A stretch of 64,000 nt of DNA from Elymus sibiricus (GCA_039707655.1 CM077673.1:267510288-267574287), one strand, 5' to 3'. Shown: positions 1 to 11,570, counted from the stretch's first letter. Translations and numbers: made by a program. The notes: generated by a model from the letters alone, not told the origin.

Positions 1-1240
1 ATGTTTAATTTGCTTATGCAATCATGTTCTTCTAAACAGAGCATAGATGTTTGTGGGCAGATTGAGCAAATCACATCGCATACGGAATAAATAACCTAAT
101 CCGTCGGTGATGATTTCATCAGTCCCTGATAGTTCTTTATCCGGAACCGTTTGCCCACAACACATCTGAGTGGCCTGTGTATGCTGTACATCACACACAT
201 CTTCATCTGAGCAACCGTTTGTGTTATTTTTTCATATCGCACATAGTTCATCCCAGTGGCATGTATGCTGTCTATCACACACATCTTGATCTATGTGACC
301 GTTTATGTTATTTCATCTCATCACAAACAGTTCATCCGAGTGACCTGTATGCCATCTATCGCACACATAATCATCTGGACAATCATTTGTGTCTTGTTGG
401 ATCAGCGCAAACAGTTTATCAGGGTGAACTGTATGCCGTACATCGCACACACTTGTATTTTTCTAACCGTTTGTGTTATATCACTGGTGCAGTGACGTGC
501 TATACAAACGGTTTTTAACCCCTTTCCGTGACGTAGTTTTAAACCGGCGCCTTGCTTGTGTGGGCGATAGGGGGGTCCATCCCACACGACACAGAAAAAT
601 CGTCGGCGATGGTGGCCAACGAACGCAAACGTTTGGCAAAACTAAACGTATGGGATGTCCGCATCTATCACAAACAAGATTCACCGGTTAACCGTTTGAG
701 ATATGCATCCTTCCCATACGGCTCATCCTTGCAACTCGTGTGAGATCAGGCTAACATCGCACACGCTATTCTGTAGCGCACCATTTATGATGTGCGTCGA
801 ATCGCAAACAGTTCATAATCGCAAAGCGTGTAGGATAAGGAGTATATCACGCACACTTATATTGTCCGAACCGTTGCGATATTTAAATAAGATGATAATT
901 TAACCGTCATACAAGTATCAGACAGATTTAAGACACGTGTGAGTGTCGTACACGCGTCCGACAGGATAACTATTGCATGCGCTATTTTTTGGTCCAACGT
1001 TTGCGATGCATACTATATCACAAACAGTTTATCATTTTAAACTGTGTGCGACAGAGATTCTATCACCAACGTTGAATTTAGTTGCACCTTTTCTGATACT
1101 GTCTGAAATCACACACGGTTTGCAAACAGCAACTGTGTGCATGGGCGCACACGTTTTCTATCTATGAAACGTGTCGGATCATGAGGTATATCACAAACGA
1201 ACTTACAAATCGTGTGCGGCTTAATGACCCGCAGAGCATT
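1..1240. repeat. Array of short degenerate 'cacac / aaacagtt' motifs
   Basis: The first 1.2 kb is packed with variants of short words such as cgcacac, cacaaacagttcatc and aaccgtttgtg, in both orientations and spaced a few tens of bases apart. This is the look of a subterminal repeat region of a class II transposon, where a transposase binds many short sites. The same vocabulary (atcgcacacag, atcgcaaacggttg) recurs at about 40050-40290 on the far side of all the nested insertions, so the two may be opposite ends of one element whose left terminus lies before this window. No CACTA terminus or other TIR was seen. Several short overlapping ORFs here are translations of the repeat and are not genes. 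Confidence 0.5.
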
Positions 1241-1499
1241 TTATTATTATTTTAATCACTACAATTTAAAATTGTACAAAATCTGAATTTGAAAGTAGGG
1301 AACAGATTTTTAGATATACATAGATAGGTTCATCAACCAATGCATTATTCCAATCACAGGTACTTACGTTCAAGAATTACGTCAATGAAAGAATTACATA
1401 AGCACCAAATAAAGAATGATGAACGACGGTTGAATACTTGTATTAAAGACAGCAAAGAAATAGGCAAAAGATATTCTGGTTGCTGTAAAAGGTGAAGCG

Positions 1500-1640
1500 G
1501 AATGCCCGTAGTGTGCCCTCCTCCATGTCGTATGCACACACGACTCTAGCCCAATCCCTTGTGATGGCCGACCACCCATCCTTTAATATCTTCATGACTT
1601 CCAGATAGTCATTCTAGTCTGGTAGAAATACATGTACATT
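1500..1640 (-). pseudogene. Gene fragment A (tentatively B3-like)
   Basis: On the minus strand one frame reads through a short segment including DGWSAITRDW and, further on, DMEEGTLRAFRF. The pattern of a Trp-containing motif, a basic segment and a Glu-Gly turn recalls the end of plant B3 DNA-binding domains, but this is a weak resemblance judged by eye. A related fragment in the same orientation lies at about 39700-39800. No start codon, introns or full domain can be defined, so it is annotated as a degraded fragment. Confidence 0.3.
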
Positions 1641-1883
1641 TGCATGTCCAACAATCATGTAGTCTGAGAGGTGATCTTAGGTAGACTGCGCTGGGAACCA
1701 CTGCAAAGGAAAAAAAGATACATAAATTGTCATCTAACAACTCATTATGTGCAGTAAAAGGGTACAAAGTTCCGAGTTAATATACTGCATATCACTATTG
1801 TCTTGGACAAACTATAAATAAATAGTTTAATTGCCACATTTTGTCCCATTGTACTAACAATCTTTATTAATTACCTCACATGA

Positions 1884-1977
1884 TGATCTCTCCGTCCCAC
1901 TATATAAGATATAATTACATCCAATGTACTAACATATTGGATGTATTAGCGTCTTATATTATGGGGCGGAGGGAGTA
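1884..1977. mobile_element. Stowaway-like MITE
   Basis: A roughly 90-bp element has inverted ends: the left end reads ctctccgtcccactatataa and the right end, in reverse, ctccctccgccccataatat. These match the well-known grass Stowaway (Tc1/Mariner) terminus CTCCCTCCGTCCCATAATAT with a few changes. A TA dinucleotide lies at the right edge, as expected for the TA target duplication; the left edge is degraded. It has no coding capacity. Confidence 0.8.
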
Positions 1978-2044
1978 TAACATGGGAAACAAATATAGCC
2001 ATGTGAACCAAAAACCATTAAAATAGGCATATGCTCACTACATC

Positions 2045-3360
2045 AGGCTTAACAACAACAAAATAAAGTCATTCATAATGGTATTGTTGAATTTGCATAG
2101 AACAAAGCTTGCACTTAAACATCAAATTGTATAATTGAACATCACAGAGTGAAAAAAAACAAGGGTTGTATTACCTACACCAGGCTTAACATGAAAATAA
2201 TATGGCCATTGAACTGCTATTAATCAAATTGTACTGCACATTGTGACTAACTAAATAAACAAGGCATACTACAACAACCAAATAGTCATTCATATCGGTA
2301 TTGTTGAAATTGCATAGAACGTACCATGTGCTTAAACATCAAATTCTATGATTGAACATCACATTGTGAGAAAACCGAAATAAACAGGGGGTGTGTTAAC
2401 TACACCAGTTTTAACAAGAACCAATTTTATGATGGAACAACCAAATCTAGCAATTGAAGTTGGACATATGTTCACTACAAACAACCAAAAATAGCTAAAC
2501 AAGGTATATGCTCACTACAGACAGCCAAACATAGGCGTTCGTGAAATTGAACTGAACAATTCATACTCCAGCGTAGGGCGCACTTGTCGACGACAAGTTG
2601 TCGTCGTCAATGAGGCCTGACTTGGTAGCTGACGATGCCAAAACACTGCCATAGAACACGACTTTTATAAATGGCAAAAGGGTCTCGTTGGCGATGAAGG
2701 CAAATTCCTGACAGCAAAGCAGAGTAGATGAGAGGCATACTACAAACAACCAAATATAGGTATATGCTCACTACAGACAACCAAACATAGGCAGTGAAAT
2801 TGAACTGAAGAATTCATACTCCAGCATATCAAATTGCACTTTTGAACATTACAATTCATACTCCTGCATAGCAAATTCCTGACAGCAAAGCAGAGTAGAT
2901 CAGAGGCATACTACAACCAAATATAGCAATTGAAACTGGGCAAATGCTAACCACAAACAACCAAAAACCTTTAAAGGAAGCACATGCTCACTACAACAGA
3001 CTTAACAGCAACCAAACAGTCATTCATATCAGTATGGTTGAAATTTCATAGAAGATAGAATGCACCATGTGCTTAAACATCAAATTGTATGATTCAACAT
3101 CACATTGTGAGAAAAGTGAAATAAACAGAGTCGTGTTAAATACACCAGCTTTAACATGAACCAATTGTATGATTGAACAACCAAATCTAGCAATGAAATT
3201 GGACATACATATGTTCACTACAAATTACCACATATCATGGTAAACAAGGTATATGCTCGCTACACACAATAAAACGTATGCATTGAAATTGAACTGAACA
3301 ATTCATACTCCAGCATATCAAATTGCACTTTTGAACATTAATTACAATTCATACCCCTTG
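2045..3360 (+). repeat. Three degenerate direct copies of a ~115-bp block, plus shorter flanking repeats
   Basis: Related blocks occur at about 2048-2165, 2275-2390 and 3007-3130. Each contains variants of agtcattcat, tgttgaa, gcatagaa, cttaaacatcaaattgta and gaacatcac. Two further blocks around 2790-2870 and 3300-3350 share catactccagcatatcaa. The copies are diverged and separated by non-identical spacers, so this is an old internal duplication series. Confidence 0.6.
2561..2749 (-). pseudogene. Gene fragment B
   Basis: This segment encodes a short open frame on the minus strand and is clearly related, in the same orientation, to 25130-25290 on the other side of the nested Gypsy element. 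Shared words include gttgtcgtcgtcaatgaggcc and gcaaagcagagtaga, with small indels. I do not recognise the product. Two related copies flanking one insertion site suggest that the host sequence held a duplicated, already decaying gene. Confidence 0.4.
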
Positions 3361-3386
3361 GATGAGCCTGGTCACAGGGTGCGCAC

Positions 3387-4953
3387 CGATACGTCTCCAA
3401 CGTATCTATAATTTTTGCACGTTCCATGCTGTTATATTATCATTCTTGGATGTTTTACAATCATTTTATAACAACTTTATATCATTTTTTGGGACTAACC
3501 TATTGACATAGTGCCAAAGTGCCAGTTGCTGTTTTTGCTTGTTTTTTACTTCGCAGAATATTAGTACCAAACGGAGTCCAATCGCGGCGAAACTTTTTGG
3601 AGATTTTTTCTGGACCAGAAGACACCTAGTGGGCGAAAGAAGAGCCAAGAAGGTGGGCTATGGAGAGAACAATCCACCAGGGGGCGCCAGGGGGCCCCCG
3701 GCGCGCCCTGATGGGTTGTGCCCTCCACGGGGCCCCTCTCCACCGCTTCTGATGCCTATAAATTCCCAAATATTCCAAAAACCCTAGGGGAGTCGACGAA
3801 ACACAATTCCAGCCGCCACAAGTTCCAGAACCTCGAGATCCAATCTAGGGGTTCATCTTCTTCACAAGTGCCTCTCCGATGATGCGTGAGTAGTCCACCA
3901 TAGACCTACGGGTCTGTATGCAGTAGCTAGATGGCTTCCTCTCTCTCTCTCTTATGATTCTCAATACAATGGTCTCTTGGAGATCTATTTGATGTAAACT
4001 TTTGCGGTGTGTTTGTTGGGATCCGATGAATTTTGAGTTCATGATCAGTTTCTATCCATGAATATTATTTGAGTCTTCTTTGATCTCTTATATGCATGAT
4101 TACTTATAGCCTCGTATTTCTTCTTCGAATCTTTGGTTTAGTTAGGCCGACTAGATCGATTTTTCTTGCCATGGGAAGAGGTGCTTTGTGATGGGTTCGA
4201 TCTTGCGGTGTCTTTTCCCATTGACAGAAGGGGCAGAAAGGCACGCATGTATCGTTGCCATTAAGGATAACAAGATGGGGTCTATTCCTACATGAATAGA
4301 TCTTATCTACATCAAGTCATCGTTCTTATTGCATTACTTTGTTTTTCCATGAACTTAATACACTAGATGCATGCTGGACAGCGGTCGATATGTGGAGTAA
4401 TAGTGGTAGATGCAGGCAGGAGTCGGTCTACTTATCTTGGACGTGATGCCTATATAATGATCATCGTCATGGATATCATCATGACTATTCAATTTTCTAT
4501 CAATTTCCCAACAGTAATTTGTTCACCCACCGTGCGCTATACTCATGAGAGAAGCCACTAGTGATTCCTACGGCACCCGGGTCTACTTTTCCAACATATT
4601 GCTTTCCGATCTATCTTTTTGCCTCTTTGTTTTCAGATCTACAAAACCAAAAACCAACAAATATATTGCTGCACTTTTTATTTGCCTTTTCTATTTTGTG
4701 TTCTTGAGAGATCTATTTCTCCTATCCATCACTACATAATCTATCTTTTTACCGTAGAGAGATTGACAACCTCTCTTTCGCGTCGGGTTACAAGTATTTG
4801 TTGTTTGTGTGCATGTGCTGCTTATTGGGTGGTGGTGATCCTCCTACTGGTTCGATAAGCTTGGTTTCATAACTGAGGGAAATACTTACCGTCACTATGT
4901 TGCATCATCCCTTCCTGTTTGGGGAAATACCGACGCAGTCTCAAGCCACGTCA
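3387..4953 (+). repeat. 5' LTR of Gypsy-type element 1
   Basis: This copy aligns over its full length to 23448-25016. The first base has changed (cGATACG instead of TGATACG). A TATA box, tataaat, lies at 3757-3763, just after a GC-rich inverted repeat that is better preserved in the other LTR. By eye the two LTRs differ by a few per cent, more than the LTR pair of the element nested inside it, which agrees with the nesting order. Confidence 0.93.
3757..3763 (+). promoter_or_regulatory. TATA box of LTR promoter (Gypsy 1)
   Basis: The sequence tataaat lies about 370 bp into the LTR and directly follows the GC-rich palindromic region. The equivalent copy in the 3' LTR is at about 23818-23824. 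The transcription start is inferred to be about 30 bp downstream. Confidence 0.6.
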
Positions 4954-4963
4954 ATGGAATTTT

Positions 4964-4980
4964 TGGCGCCGTTGCCGTGG
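4964..4980 (+). other. Primer-binding site, tRNA-Asp type
   Basis: The sequence tggcgccgttgccgtgg starts 10 nt after the LTR. It is complementary to the 3' end of plant tRNA-Asp, whose expected site is TGGCGCCGTTGCCGGGG, with one mismatch (t for g). It would prime minus-strand synthesis. Confidence 0.88.
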
Positions 4981-5209
4981 AGGAAGCGGTCTCTTCTACG
5001 TGCCAATCTCAGGCGCCGAGGAGACTCCATCATCATCTACCAGGTTCCTAATCGCAAATCTCATCTCCTTGCAATTACATTATTTGCCATTTGCGTGTCG
5101 TTTTCATCTCCCCCACTTCACCAATTTGTCGTTTTATTTGCCCTCTTTTTCGTTTGCCTTTTTCTCGCCGAATCTCTTCCTTGCTTGCAATCTTGTTTGC
5201 GTAGTCACG

Positions 5210-6073
5210 ATGACTCAAGAAAACACCAAGTTGTGTGATTTTTCCAATACTAATAACAATGATTTTATTAGTACTCCGATTGCTCCTCCCGCCACTAGTG
5301 CGGAGTCTTGTGATATTAATGCTGCTTTGTTGAATCTTGTCATGAAAGATCAATTTGCCGGTACTCCTAATGAGGATGCCGCGTCCCATCTAAACACGTT
5401 CGTAGAATTGTGTGATATGCAAAAGAAAAAAGATGGGGACAATGATATAGTGAAGTTGAAGTTATTTCCTTTTTCCTTATGGGATCGTGCAAAAAATTGG
5501 TTTTCTTCTTTGCCTCGCAATAGTATCGATTCTTGGAATAAGTGCAAGGATGCTTTTATCACTAAGTATTTTCCGCCCGTGAAAATTATTTCCCTTCGGA
5601 CCCAAATCATGAATTTTAAGCAACTCGAGCATGAACATGTTGCACAATCTTGGGAAAGAATGAAGTTGATGCTAAGAAATTGTCCTACTCATGGTTTAAA
5701 TCTTTGGATGATCATACAAAAAAAATTATGCGGGGTTGAATTTTGTCTCTATAAATCTTTTAGATTCCGCCGCGGGTGGTACTTTTATGGAGATTACTTT
5801 GGGTGAAGCTACTAATATTGCTAGATAATGTCATGGCAAATTATTCACAATGGCATACCGAAAGAGCACCTACTAGTAAAAAGGTTAACTCGGTTGAAGA
5901 AATTAGTACTTTAAGTGATAAAGTTGATGCTTTGATGAAATTGGTTGCTAGTAAAAATGCTCCTATTGATCTTAATGATGTGCCTTTGTCTACCTTGATT
6001 GAGCAAAGGAGTGATTCCGTAGATGTGAACTTTGTCTCGCGAAACAATTTCAATAACAATGCTTATAGAGGTA
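5210..6073 (+). pseudogene. gag: Gypsy gag, N-terminal part (frameshifted, split by CACTA)
   Basis: The frame is open from an ATG at 5210 to a stop at 5806. It encodes a retrotransposon gag domain, with KNWFSSLPRNSIDSWNKC and FITKYFPPVK characteristic of the plant Gypsy gag family. The open frame also extends upstream into the LTR from 4919, but 5210 is the likelier start because it lies after the primer-binding site. Around 5720, within an A-rich run, the frame is lost, and near 5810-5820 it changes again: gag-like sequence (LLDNVMANYSQWHTERAP) continues in another frame to 6073. There the CACTA element interrupts it after the codons for NNAYRG. Gag would package the RNA in trans-assembled particles; this copy cannot make a full protein. 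Confidence 0.85.
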
Positions 6074-6094
6074 CACTACTGGAATCAGCTTCTT

Positions 6095-6575
6095 TGCCGT
6101 CTACCATACCAGACGGCAAAGGCATGCCTGGCGGACGGCAAAGCCTTTGCCGTCTGCCAGCAGACGGCCAACAGTCCGGCCGAACAGCTAACGGCAAAGG
6201 CCCCTTTGTCGTCTGCTGGCAGACGGCAAAGAAGCAAAGCACTTTGTCGTCTGCCGGCAGACGGCAAAGACCCTGGACGGCAGACAAAAGGTGCCAGCCC
6301 CGTTAGGGGGCTAACGGCGCTCTTTGCCGTCTGCCAGCAGACGGCAAAGAGCTACAGCTGACATCAGCTGACGTCAGGCGTCAGCTGGGCCAACGCAGGC
6401 CCTTTGCCGTCTGCCAGCAGACGGCAAAGAAGCAAAGGTCTTCGCCGTCTGCCAGCAGACGGCAAAGAGGCCAAATAGGCCAGCCCAGGTTGCACAGGCT
6501 GCTGCCACGTGGCCTCTTTGCCGTCTGCTAGCTGACGGCAAACCTCTTTGCCGTCTGCTAGCAGACGGCAAAGTG
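6095..6575. repeat. Left subterminal palindrome array of CACTA
   Basis: About nine near-copies of the palindrome GCCGTCTGCCAGCAGACGGC, usually flanked by ctttg/caaag, start near 6095, 6149, 6207, 6242, 6321, 6401, 6442, 6516 and 6545. In En/Spm such subterminal motifs are the binding sites of TNPA, and the same role is inferred here. The variants change mainly at the centre of symmetry (cc-ag, ct-gg, cc-gg, ct-ag), so the arms are the conserved part. Confidence 0.9.
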
Positions 6576-6622
6576 GCTATATTGCCACTGTTTTTTTTTC
6601 TTAAATTCAATCAATTTCATAG

Positions 6623-7015
6623 ATATATATATATATATATATTCATTTCAAAATATTTCAACAAGTACATATAGCCAACATATCCCTGTCATATGGATAT
6701 GATCATCCAACACATATATACACCAAATGAAAAGTCCAACATATCCAACAATTAAGCAAAAGGTCCATATAGTTTCATCCATACATACATATATAGGTAG
6801 CAAGTTTCACATTGTTCATCCTACAAAATCACAACAAAAAGGAAGGACAAGGAGAAGAGTAGACTCCAACGCAAGCTTCCGTGATCTGAAGCCAATCTGC
6901 AAAATGGGAAAGAAGAAGTTAGAAGAAGAAGAAGACTAGAAGAAGAAGAAGAAGAAGAAGAAGACTAGAAGAAGAAGAAGAAAAAGAAGAAGAAGAAGAA
7001 GAAGAAGAAGAATTT
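6623..7015 (+). repeat. AT microsatellite, AT-rich spacer and GAA-type microsatellite
   Basis: An (at)n run lies at about 6623-6643. After a featureless AT-rich stretch, (gaa)n/(aga)n repeats run from about 6915 to 7012. The short ORF over the GAA run is low complexity and not considered real. Confidence 0.8.
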
Positions 7016-7039
7016 TTCTTCTCTTCCTTTTTTTTCTTC

Positions 7040-7790
7040 TTATTGCTTACTTGTGTCATTTTAGAGCTAACCTAGTTAAATAGGCCATTTTTGACCTAAA
7101 TATGCTAAGTATGTCATAAATGAACTAAATAAGCTAAGTATAGGTCATTTCAGAGCTAACCTAGGTAATTATGCCATTTTTGAGCTAATTAAGCATATTA
7201 AGTCATTTTGGAGCTAAATAGGTCATTTCTTAAGCATATTATGTCATTTTTGAGCTAGCTAAGCATATTGAGTCATTTCGGAGGAAAATGCTAAGTATAG
7301 GTCACTTTAGAGCTATCCTAGGTTAAATAGGTCATTTGTGAGCTAATTAAGGTTATTATGTCATTTTTGAGCTAGCTAACCATATAAATTCATTTTTGGA
7401 GGAATAAATGCTAAGTATATGTCATTTTAGAGCTTTCCTAGGTTAAATAGGTCATTTTGGAGCTAAATAGGTGATTTCTTAAGCTAAGCTAAGTATAGGT
7501 CAATTTAGAGCTATCCGTGGTAAAATTGGTCATTTTGGAGCTAATTAAGGTTATTATGTCATTTTGGCGGAAATAATGCTAAGTACAGGTCATTTTAGAG
7601 CTAAATATGTCATTTCTTAAGCTAAGCTAAGTATAGGTCATTTGAGAGCTATCGATGGTAAAATTGGTCATTTTGGAGCTAAGTAAGGTTATAATGTCAT
7701 TTTCGAGGAAACTAAGCTAAGTATACGGCATTTTGGAGATAAATAGGTCATTTCTTAAGCTAAGTACGCATTTGTTATGCTAAACACTTG
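7040..7790 (+). repeat. Degenerate tandem array of 'ggtcattt-ggagcta' inside CACTA
   Basis: About 20 variants of aggtcattttggagctaa, alternating with ctaagctaagtata, are repeated at irregular spacing of about 30-60 bp. The array lies just downstream of the TNPA-like gene's stop codon on that gene's strand. No coding potential was seen. Confidence 0.8.
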
Positions 7791-7806
7791 CGAAAACTTA
7801 CCGTCA

Positions 7807-10320
7807 TCACGGAGGTGTAGTTGTAGGTGTAGTTGTAGGACCGGTCGCGCCAGTGGCTGACGGAGGAGGATCGGTCGATGCTTGTCGGGAGTTATGCTGC
7901 ACCAAAGATCATTTCCAATGTATCGTTAGCATGATGCAACACAAATGTGAAGACTAGTAACTAATGACAATTCAAATGAAACTCACCGTGCCCGCCGGAG
8001 CAATGACTGGCATCGGCGGAGGGGTCGTGCCGTTCTTCTCGCACAGGGTCTGCACATTTGGTTTTGACGAGTCAGTCATATTAGATACTACTGTAAGGAA
8101 CATTACGTGCATGATTTGGCTAATATGCAGAAGAAACTTACCGCGAACATCTCGTATAGGGCCCGGTTAGCCATCATGTTCCGGTTCCTCTCCTCCTCCA
8201 ACGCATTAGCCGTCCTGTCCTCAAGCTCCCTCTCCCTCTCCGCCGCCTGCCGGTCCCTCTCCTCTAGAAGCGCCTGGGTCTTCGCTCTCTCTGCCTCAAT
8301 AGCAGCCTGCAACACCACTCGTTAGCATTGTAATCATCGACAGCCGCACACACAATGTAATGAAGGAAAGGTATCTGAGTCCGTATAACTAACCTTGAAT
8401 TCGAGCTCTACTGGCCGTGCACGAGGCAATATCTCAGGATCGGAGCTGGTCTGGCGCTTCTTGATCTGCGGGAGAGTGCTACTACAACGTATCAGTCCAT
8501 TCCCAATGGCTAACAAGCCATGCTGCCTCCCGCCACCAGATATCATCACCAACTCTGGATCAAGAGGTTGCTGGCTCGGGTTAAAGTCCGACCCTTTCCT
8601 CGCCTTCCCCTCGTCTCTGTACCTCACAAGCTTGTGGTGGGAGGCGCGGTTGCTGAATTTATCTGGATCATCGAGGTCAGACTCAGAGAATGCCTTGGCC
8701 TTCTTGTACGAGGCAGTATTGGACATGGCATAGAGGTCGAACAGCTGTGGCACTGGAGCCTTGTTCTCTCGCGCCTAAAAGAGAGGAACAGAGTATTAGT
8801 TGAGGGCTCAAGCTAGCATGAAGAATAAATTTGCATGAATCATGAAGCAAACCACATACCCAGTTTTCCCCGTACTGATGTAGGTCGACGCTGCCTAGAT
8901 GGTGTGGGACACCTTTCATTTTGCCACGCTTGTCCTTTGCAGTGTCGTGGGTGGAGCGCCATTGGGGAGAGCACCACTCATCCACCAACGCCTCCCAACA
9001 GTCCATCCTATCCGCACACCATCTCGGGGGCACCTAAGTTAAGCAAGAGAAATTTGAGCGCTACGCCTACGAATCAAATCAAGAAAACTAAGTACAAGGC
9101 CTTAAGAATAGGTAATTACCTTCATGTACTTCTCCTTACTCAGAAACTTGACGCGGCACTTCTCTCTTTTCCTCCTAATACCAGCCGAGGCCAAGTAGTC
9201 TCGAACTGCCTGCGTCCGAGCCTCGTGCCGAAAGTTTTGAAGTAGGCGCCTGCACTCGTTGTCGATAACCCGAGCCGCGGCCTCCTCCTGTCCCTCAGCA
9301 CACCTATAGAAGGTCTGCAATAAAACAAGAAAACACGGATTAGTACAATCACTAGGGTTGCCAATCAAAGAAGGAAACACAACGTAGACGGCAAAGGAGA
9401 AATTACCCAAAACGTCTGGATCACAATGTCGGCCACCTTGTGGCACTCGACATCGCCGATCCTATGCCCCGGCGGGGCCGGGGCAGCCAAGTAGTGCTCC
9501 CAGGTCATTCCTAGCTCTCGAACCCGGCCCTCACCGGGCAACGTGACCCACCCCGGGAAGCTCTGGCGACAAATCACACCAAGGACACTGTTGGGCCTGC
9601 GGACATGAGGCTCGTGTGTCCAAGACCTGGAGTATGACAAGGCCAACGCATTAGATATTCGAAGAAACGTGAAGGCAAAAGGTTAAAAAAGAGTAAATGC
9701 ACTTACTTGTCCCCGTTAGGCGCAATCAACCACCTCTGGTCGGGGGTCGCCGGGGTGGGCGGGAGCTTTGTACCACCACGCTGGTAGACTTTGCGCCCCT
9801 CAACCCACTCACCCTCGCTATAGCTATCAGAACTATAGCCACCCTCAGCACGGCCACTCGACTCCGTCGAGTCCGCCCATGGGTTCCGCTGCGACTCAGC
9901 GTGATCCCTGCTGAGCTCCGGAGTCTCGTGGGACGGAGTCTCGTGGGACGAAGGCTCGTCGGCCGTAGGCGCGTCTGCCATAGGCTCGTCGGCCTGAGGC
10001 TCGTGGACCGGAGTCCGAGACGGGTCCACCTCAGGCGGCTCCATCTCAGACGGAGCACTCCTGTGGTCGGGTGAATCAGCTGGGGGTGGCGGCGAGGAAG
10101 GCGTAGTAGCAGCCTTCCTACCTCTCCCGCCGCCACGTCCACCTCTACCAGCCTTCTCCCCCCCCCCCCGACCTCTCCCGGCCGAAGAAGAAGCGACCGC
10201 CCGTGGTGTCTGCATACTGAGATCCAGCGCTCTCCGGAGGCTATGGGGTGGAATGGAACTACCCCTCCCACCACGCGCCGAGGTAGGAGCCTCGGAGCGC
10301 TCTCGACCCGCGCCCACCAT
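7807..10320 (-). CDS. TNPA-like En/Spm accessory protein (Transposase_24), 8 exons, apparently intact
   Basis: Eight exons on the minus strand are joined by GT-AG introns: 10320-9707, 9626-9407, 9314-9120, 9033-8860, 8774-8394, 8306-8142, 8049-7987 and 7896-7807. I checked each boundary, and the joined frame of 1902 nt (633 residues plus stop) has no internal stop. Exon 1 is low complexity, with Arg-Gly-rich and then acidic Pro/Ser/Glu-rich segments. Exons 2-5 carry the conserved region, including CWEALVDEW and KDKRGKMKGVPHHLGS, resembling the Plant transposase Ptta/En/Spm family. Exon 6 is a predicted Glu/Arg-rich coiled coil. In En/Spm the TNPA protein binds subterminal repeats and helps bring the ends together, so the palindrome arrays are the natural targets here. 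The last two small exons are the least certain. The 5' sequence 'gacag-ATGG' could also be an acceptor of an untranslated first exon. Confidence 0.75.
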
Positions 10321-10479
10321 CTGTCAACACCTGCAATGACAAAGAGTAAACGAAATTAGTACAACATAAAAAAGAATGAATACCTGACATGAATAATATG
10401 TATATAATTTAAGTGTATCATCATCATGAACATAATAAAAAAATTGAATACCTAAAAAATTGAATACTTAATTTAAGTG

Positions 10480-10512
10480 TCGGGGTGTCGGGGTGTCGGG
10501 GTGTCGGGGTGT
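10480..10512 (+). repeat. (GTGTCGGG)n G-quadruplex-like repeat
   Basis: Four runs of GGGG separated by tgtc fit a classical intramolecular G-quadruplex pattern. The repeat lies upstream of the TNPA-like gene on that gene's strand, where it appears as C-runs. Confidence 0.6.
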
Positions 10513-11196
10513 CCTTTTCTTTTATTTCCTATCTTTCTTCTACTTCTTCTTTCCTTTTTCTTCTTCTCTTCTTCTTTCCTTTTTCTTCTCCTAAATCTTA
10601 CTCCTATTACCTAAACTAGTAAACATGCACGTGCACCGCACGTCTTGTGAAGAAGACTTGATTTGTTCTCTCCTAACCTCTCTCTCTAAGGCTATAAGAC
10701 ATGGTTTGCTCTCTCCTAAACTCTCTCTCTAAGGCTATAAGACATGGCTTGCTCTCTCCTAACCTCTCCCTCTAAGGGGATAAGGGCGGAGACAGTTTGC
10801 CCCCTCCCTTTGTCATCAAGATAGTGGGTCCTTGCCTCCTCGACGCCACCCCAAAATAATATTGTGGTGTTTCATGATACTATTAGCTTTGTAAAAATAG
10901 GAAGAAAAAAAAGTAAAGAATATATGCTGCAATAATAAACAATAAATGCTCTATGTTCTGAGGAAGACAAATATAAAACCTATATTAGATTAAAGGTGTT
11001 GAACCTAGCAAATCGACAAGGGGATGTATCATTTTATCCGTGAACAAGATGAATCACAGGCTTCCAAGTATTAAAACCAAAATAAATCTCAAATCCTACA
11101 AGTTAAAAATTGTGAACCAAATTGGTCTTCAATCCACCAAATACTAAGCTCTCACTGTGTGCTACATGAAATAAGCATGGCACCAGGTTTATCTAA
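10513..11196. other. CACTA spacer upstream of the TNPA-like gene
   Basis: A pyrimidine-rich patch (10515-10600) and two direct copies of a ctctctctaaggctataagacatgg-like segment (about 10670-10755, with a third partial copy to 10785) are followed by AT-rich sequence. No ORF or further gene was found. Confidence 0.5.
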
Positions 11197-11199
11197 CTA

Positions 11200-11570
11200 A
11201 TACAAAAAAAAGAACAGGGGAGGAGGGGGGCTTACCTTCCGGTGGCTGCGGGTGGGGGGAGGTGGCTGCGGGGAGGAGGATGGCTGCGGGTGGGGGGGAG
11301 CTGGCGCCGGCGACGGTGCGGCTCCGGCGGCAGGGCGGGGCGACGCGACGCGGCGCGGCTCCGGCGATGGGGCGGGGCAGGGCGGCCGCCGCGGCCTGGG
11401 TCCGCTGGGCGGGGCGGCCGGCGACGGGGCGGGCTCCGGGGGGCGGGGGGGCGGTGCGGGGTCGGGGTAGGGGTGTCGGGTCGGGGTCGGGGTGTCGAGT
11501 CGGGGTCGGGGTGTCGGGTCGGGGTCGGGGTCGGGGGGTCGGGGTCGGGGTTTTTCCTCTTTTTTTCTTT
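11200..11570 (+). repeat. GC-rich block ending in (GGGGTC)n
   Basis: Strong G skew on the plus strand ends in about 16 G-runs of the form ggggtcggggt between 11463 and 11560. The long overlapping ORFs in several frames here (Arg/Gly/Pro rich) reflect composition and are not credited. Confidence 0.7.

Larger units (their letters stand above)
1241..3381. other. Non-coding host sequence left of the first Gypsy insertion
   Basis: This AT-rich stretch has no credible intact ORF. It contains a Stowaway-like MITE, two degraded gene fragments on the minus strand, and three degraded direct copies of a block of about 115 bp (listed separately). It ends at the CGCAC target-site duplication of the nested Gypsy element and resumes at 25022. 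Confidence 0.5.

Noticed and set aside
9726..10274. 182-codon minus-strand ORF overlapping exon 1 of the TNPA-like gene
   Set aside because: This is an alternative frame of exon 1; only the 10320 frame splices into the conserved downstream exons.
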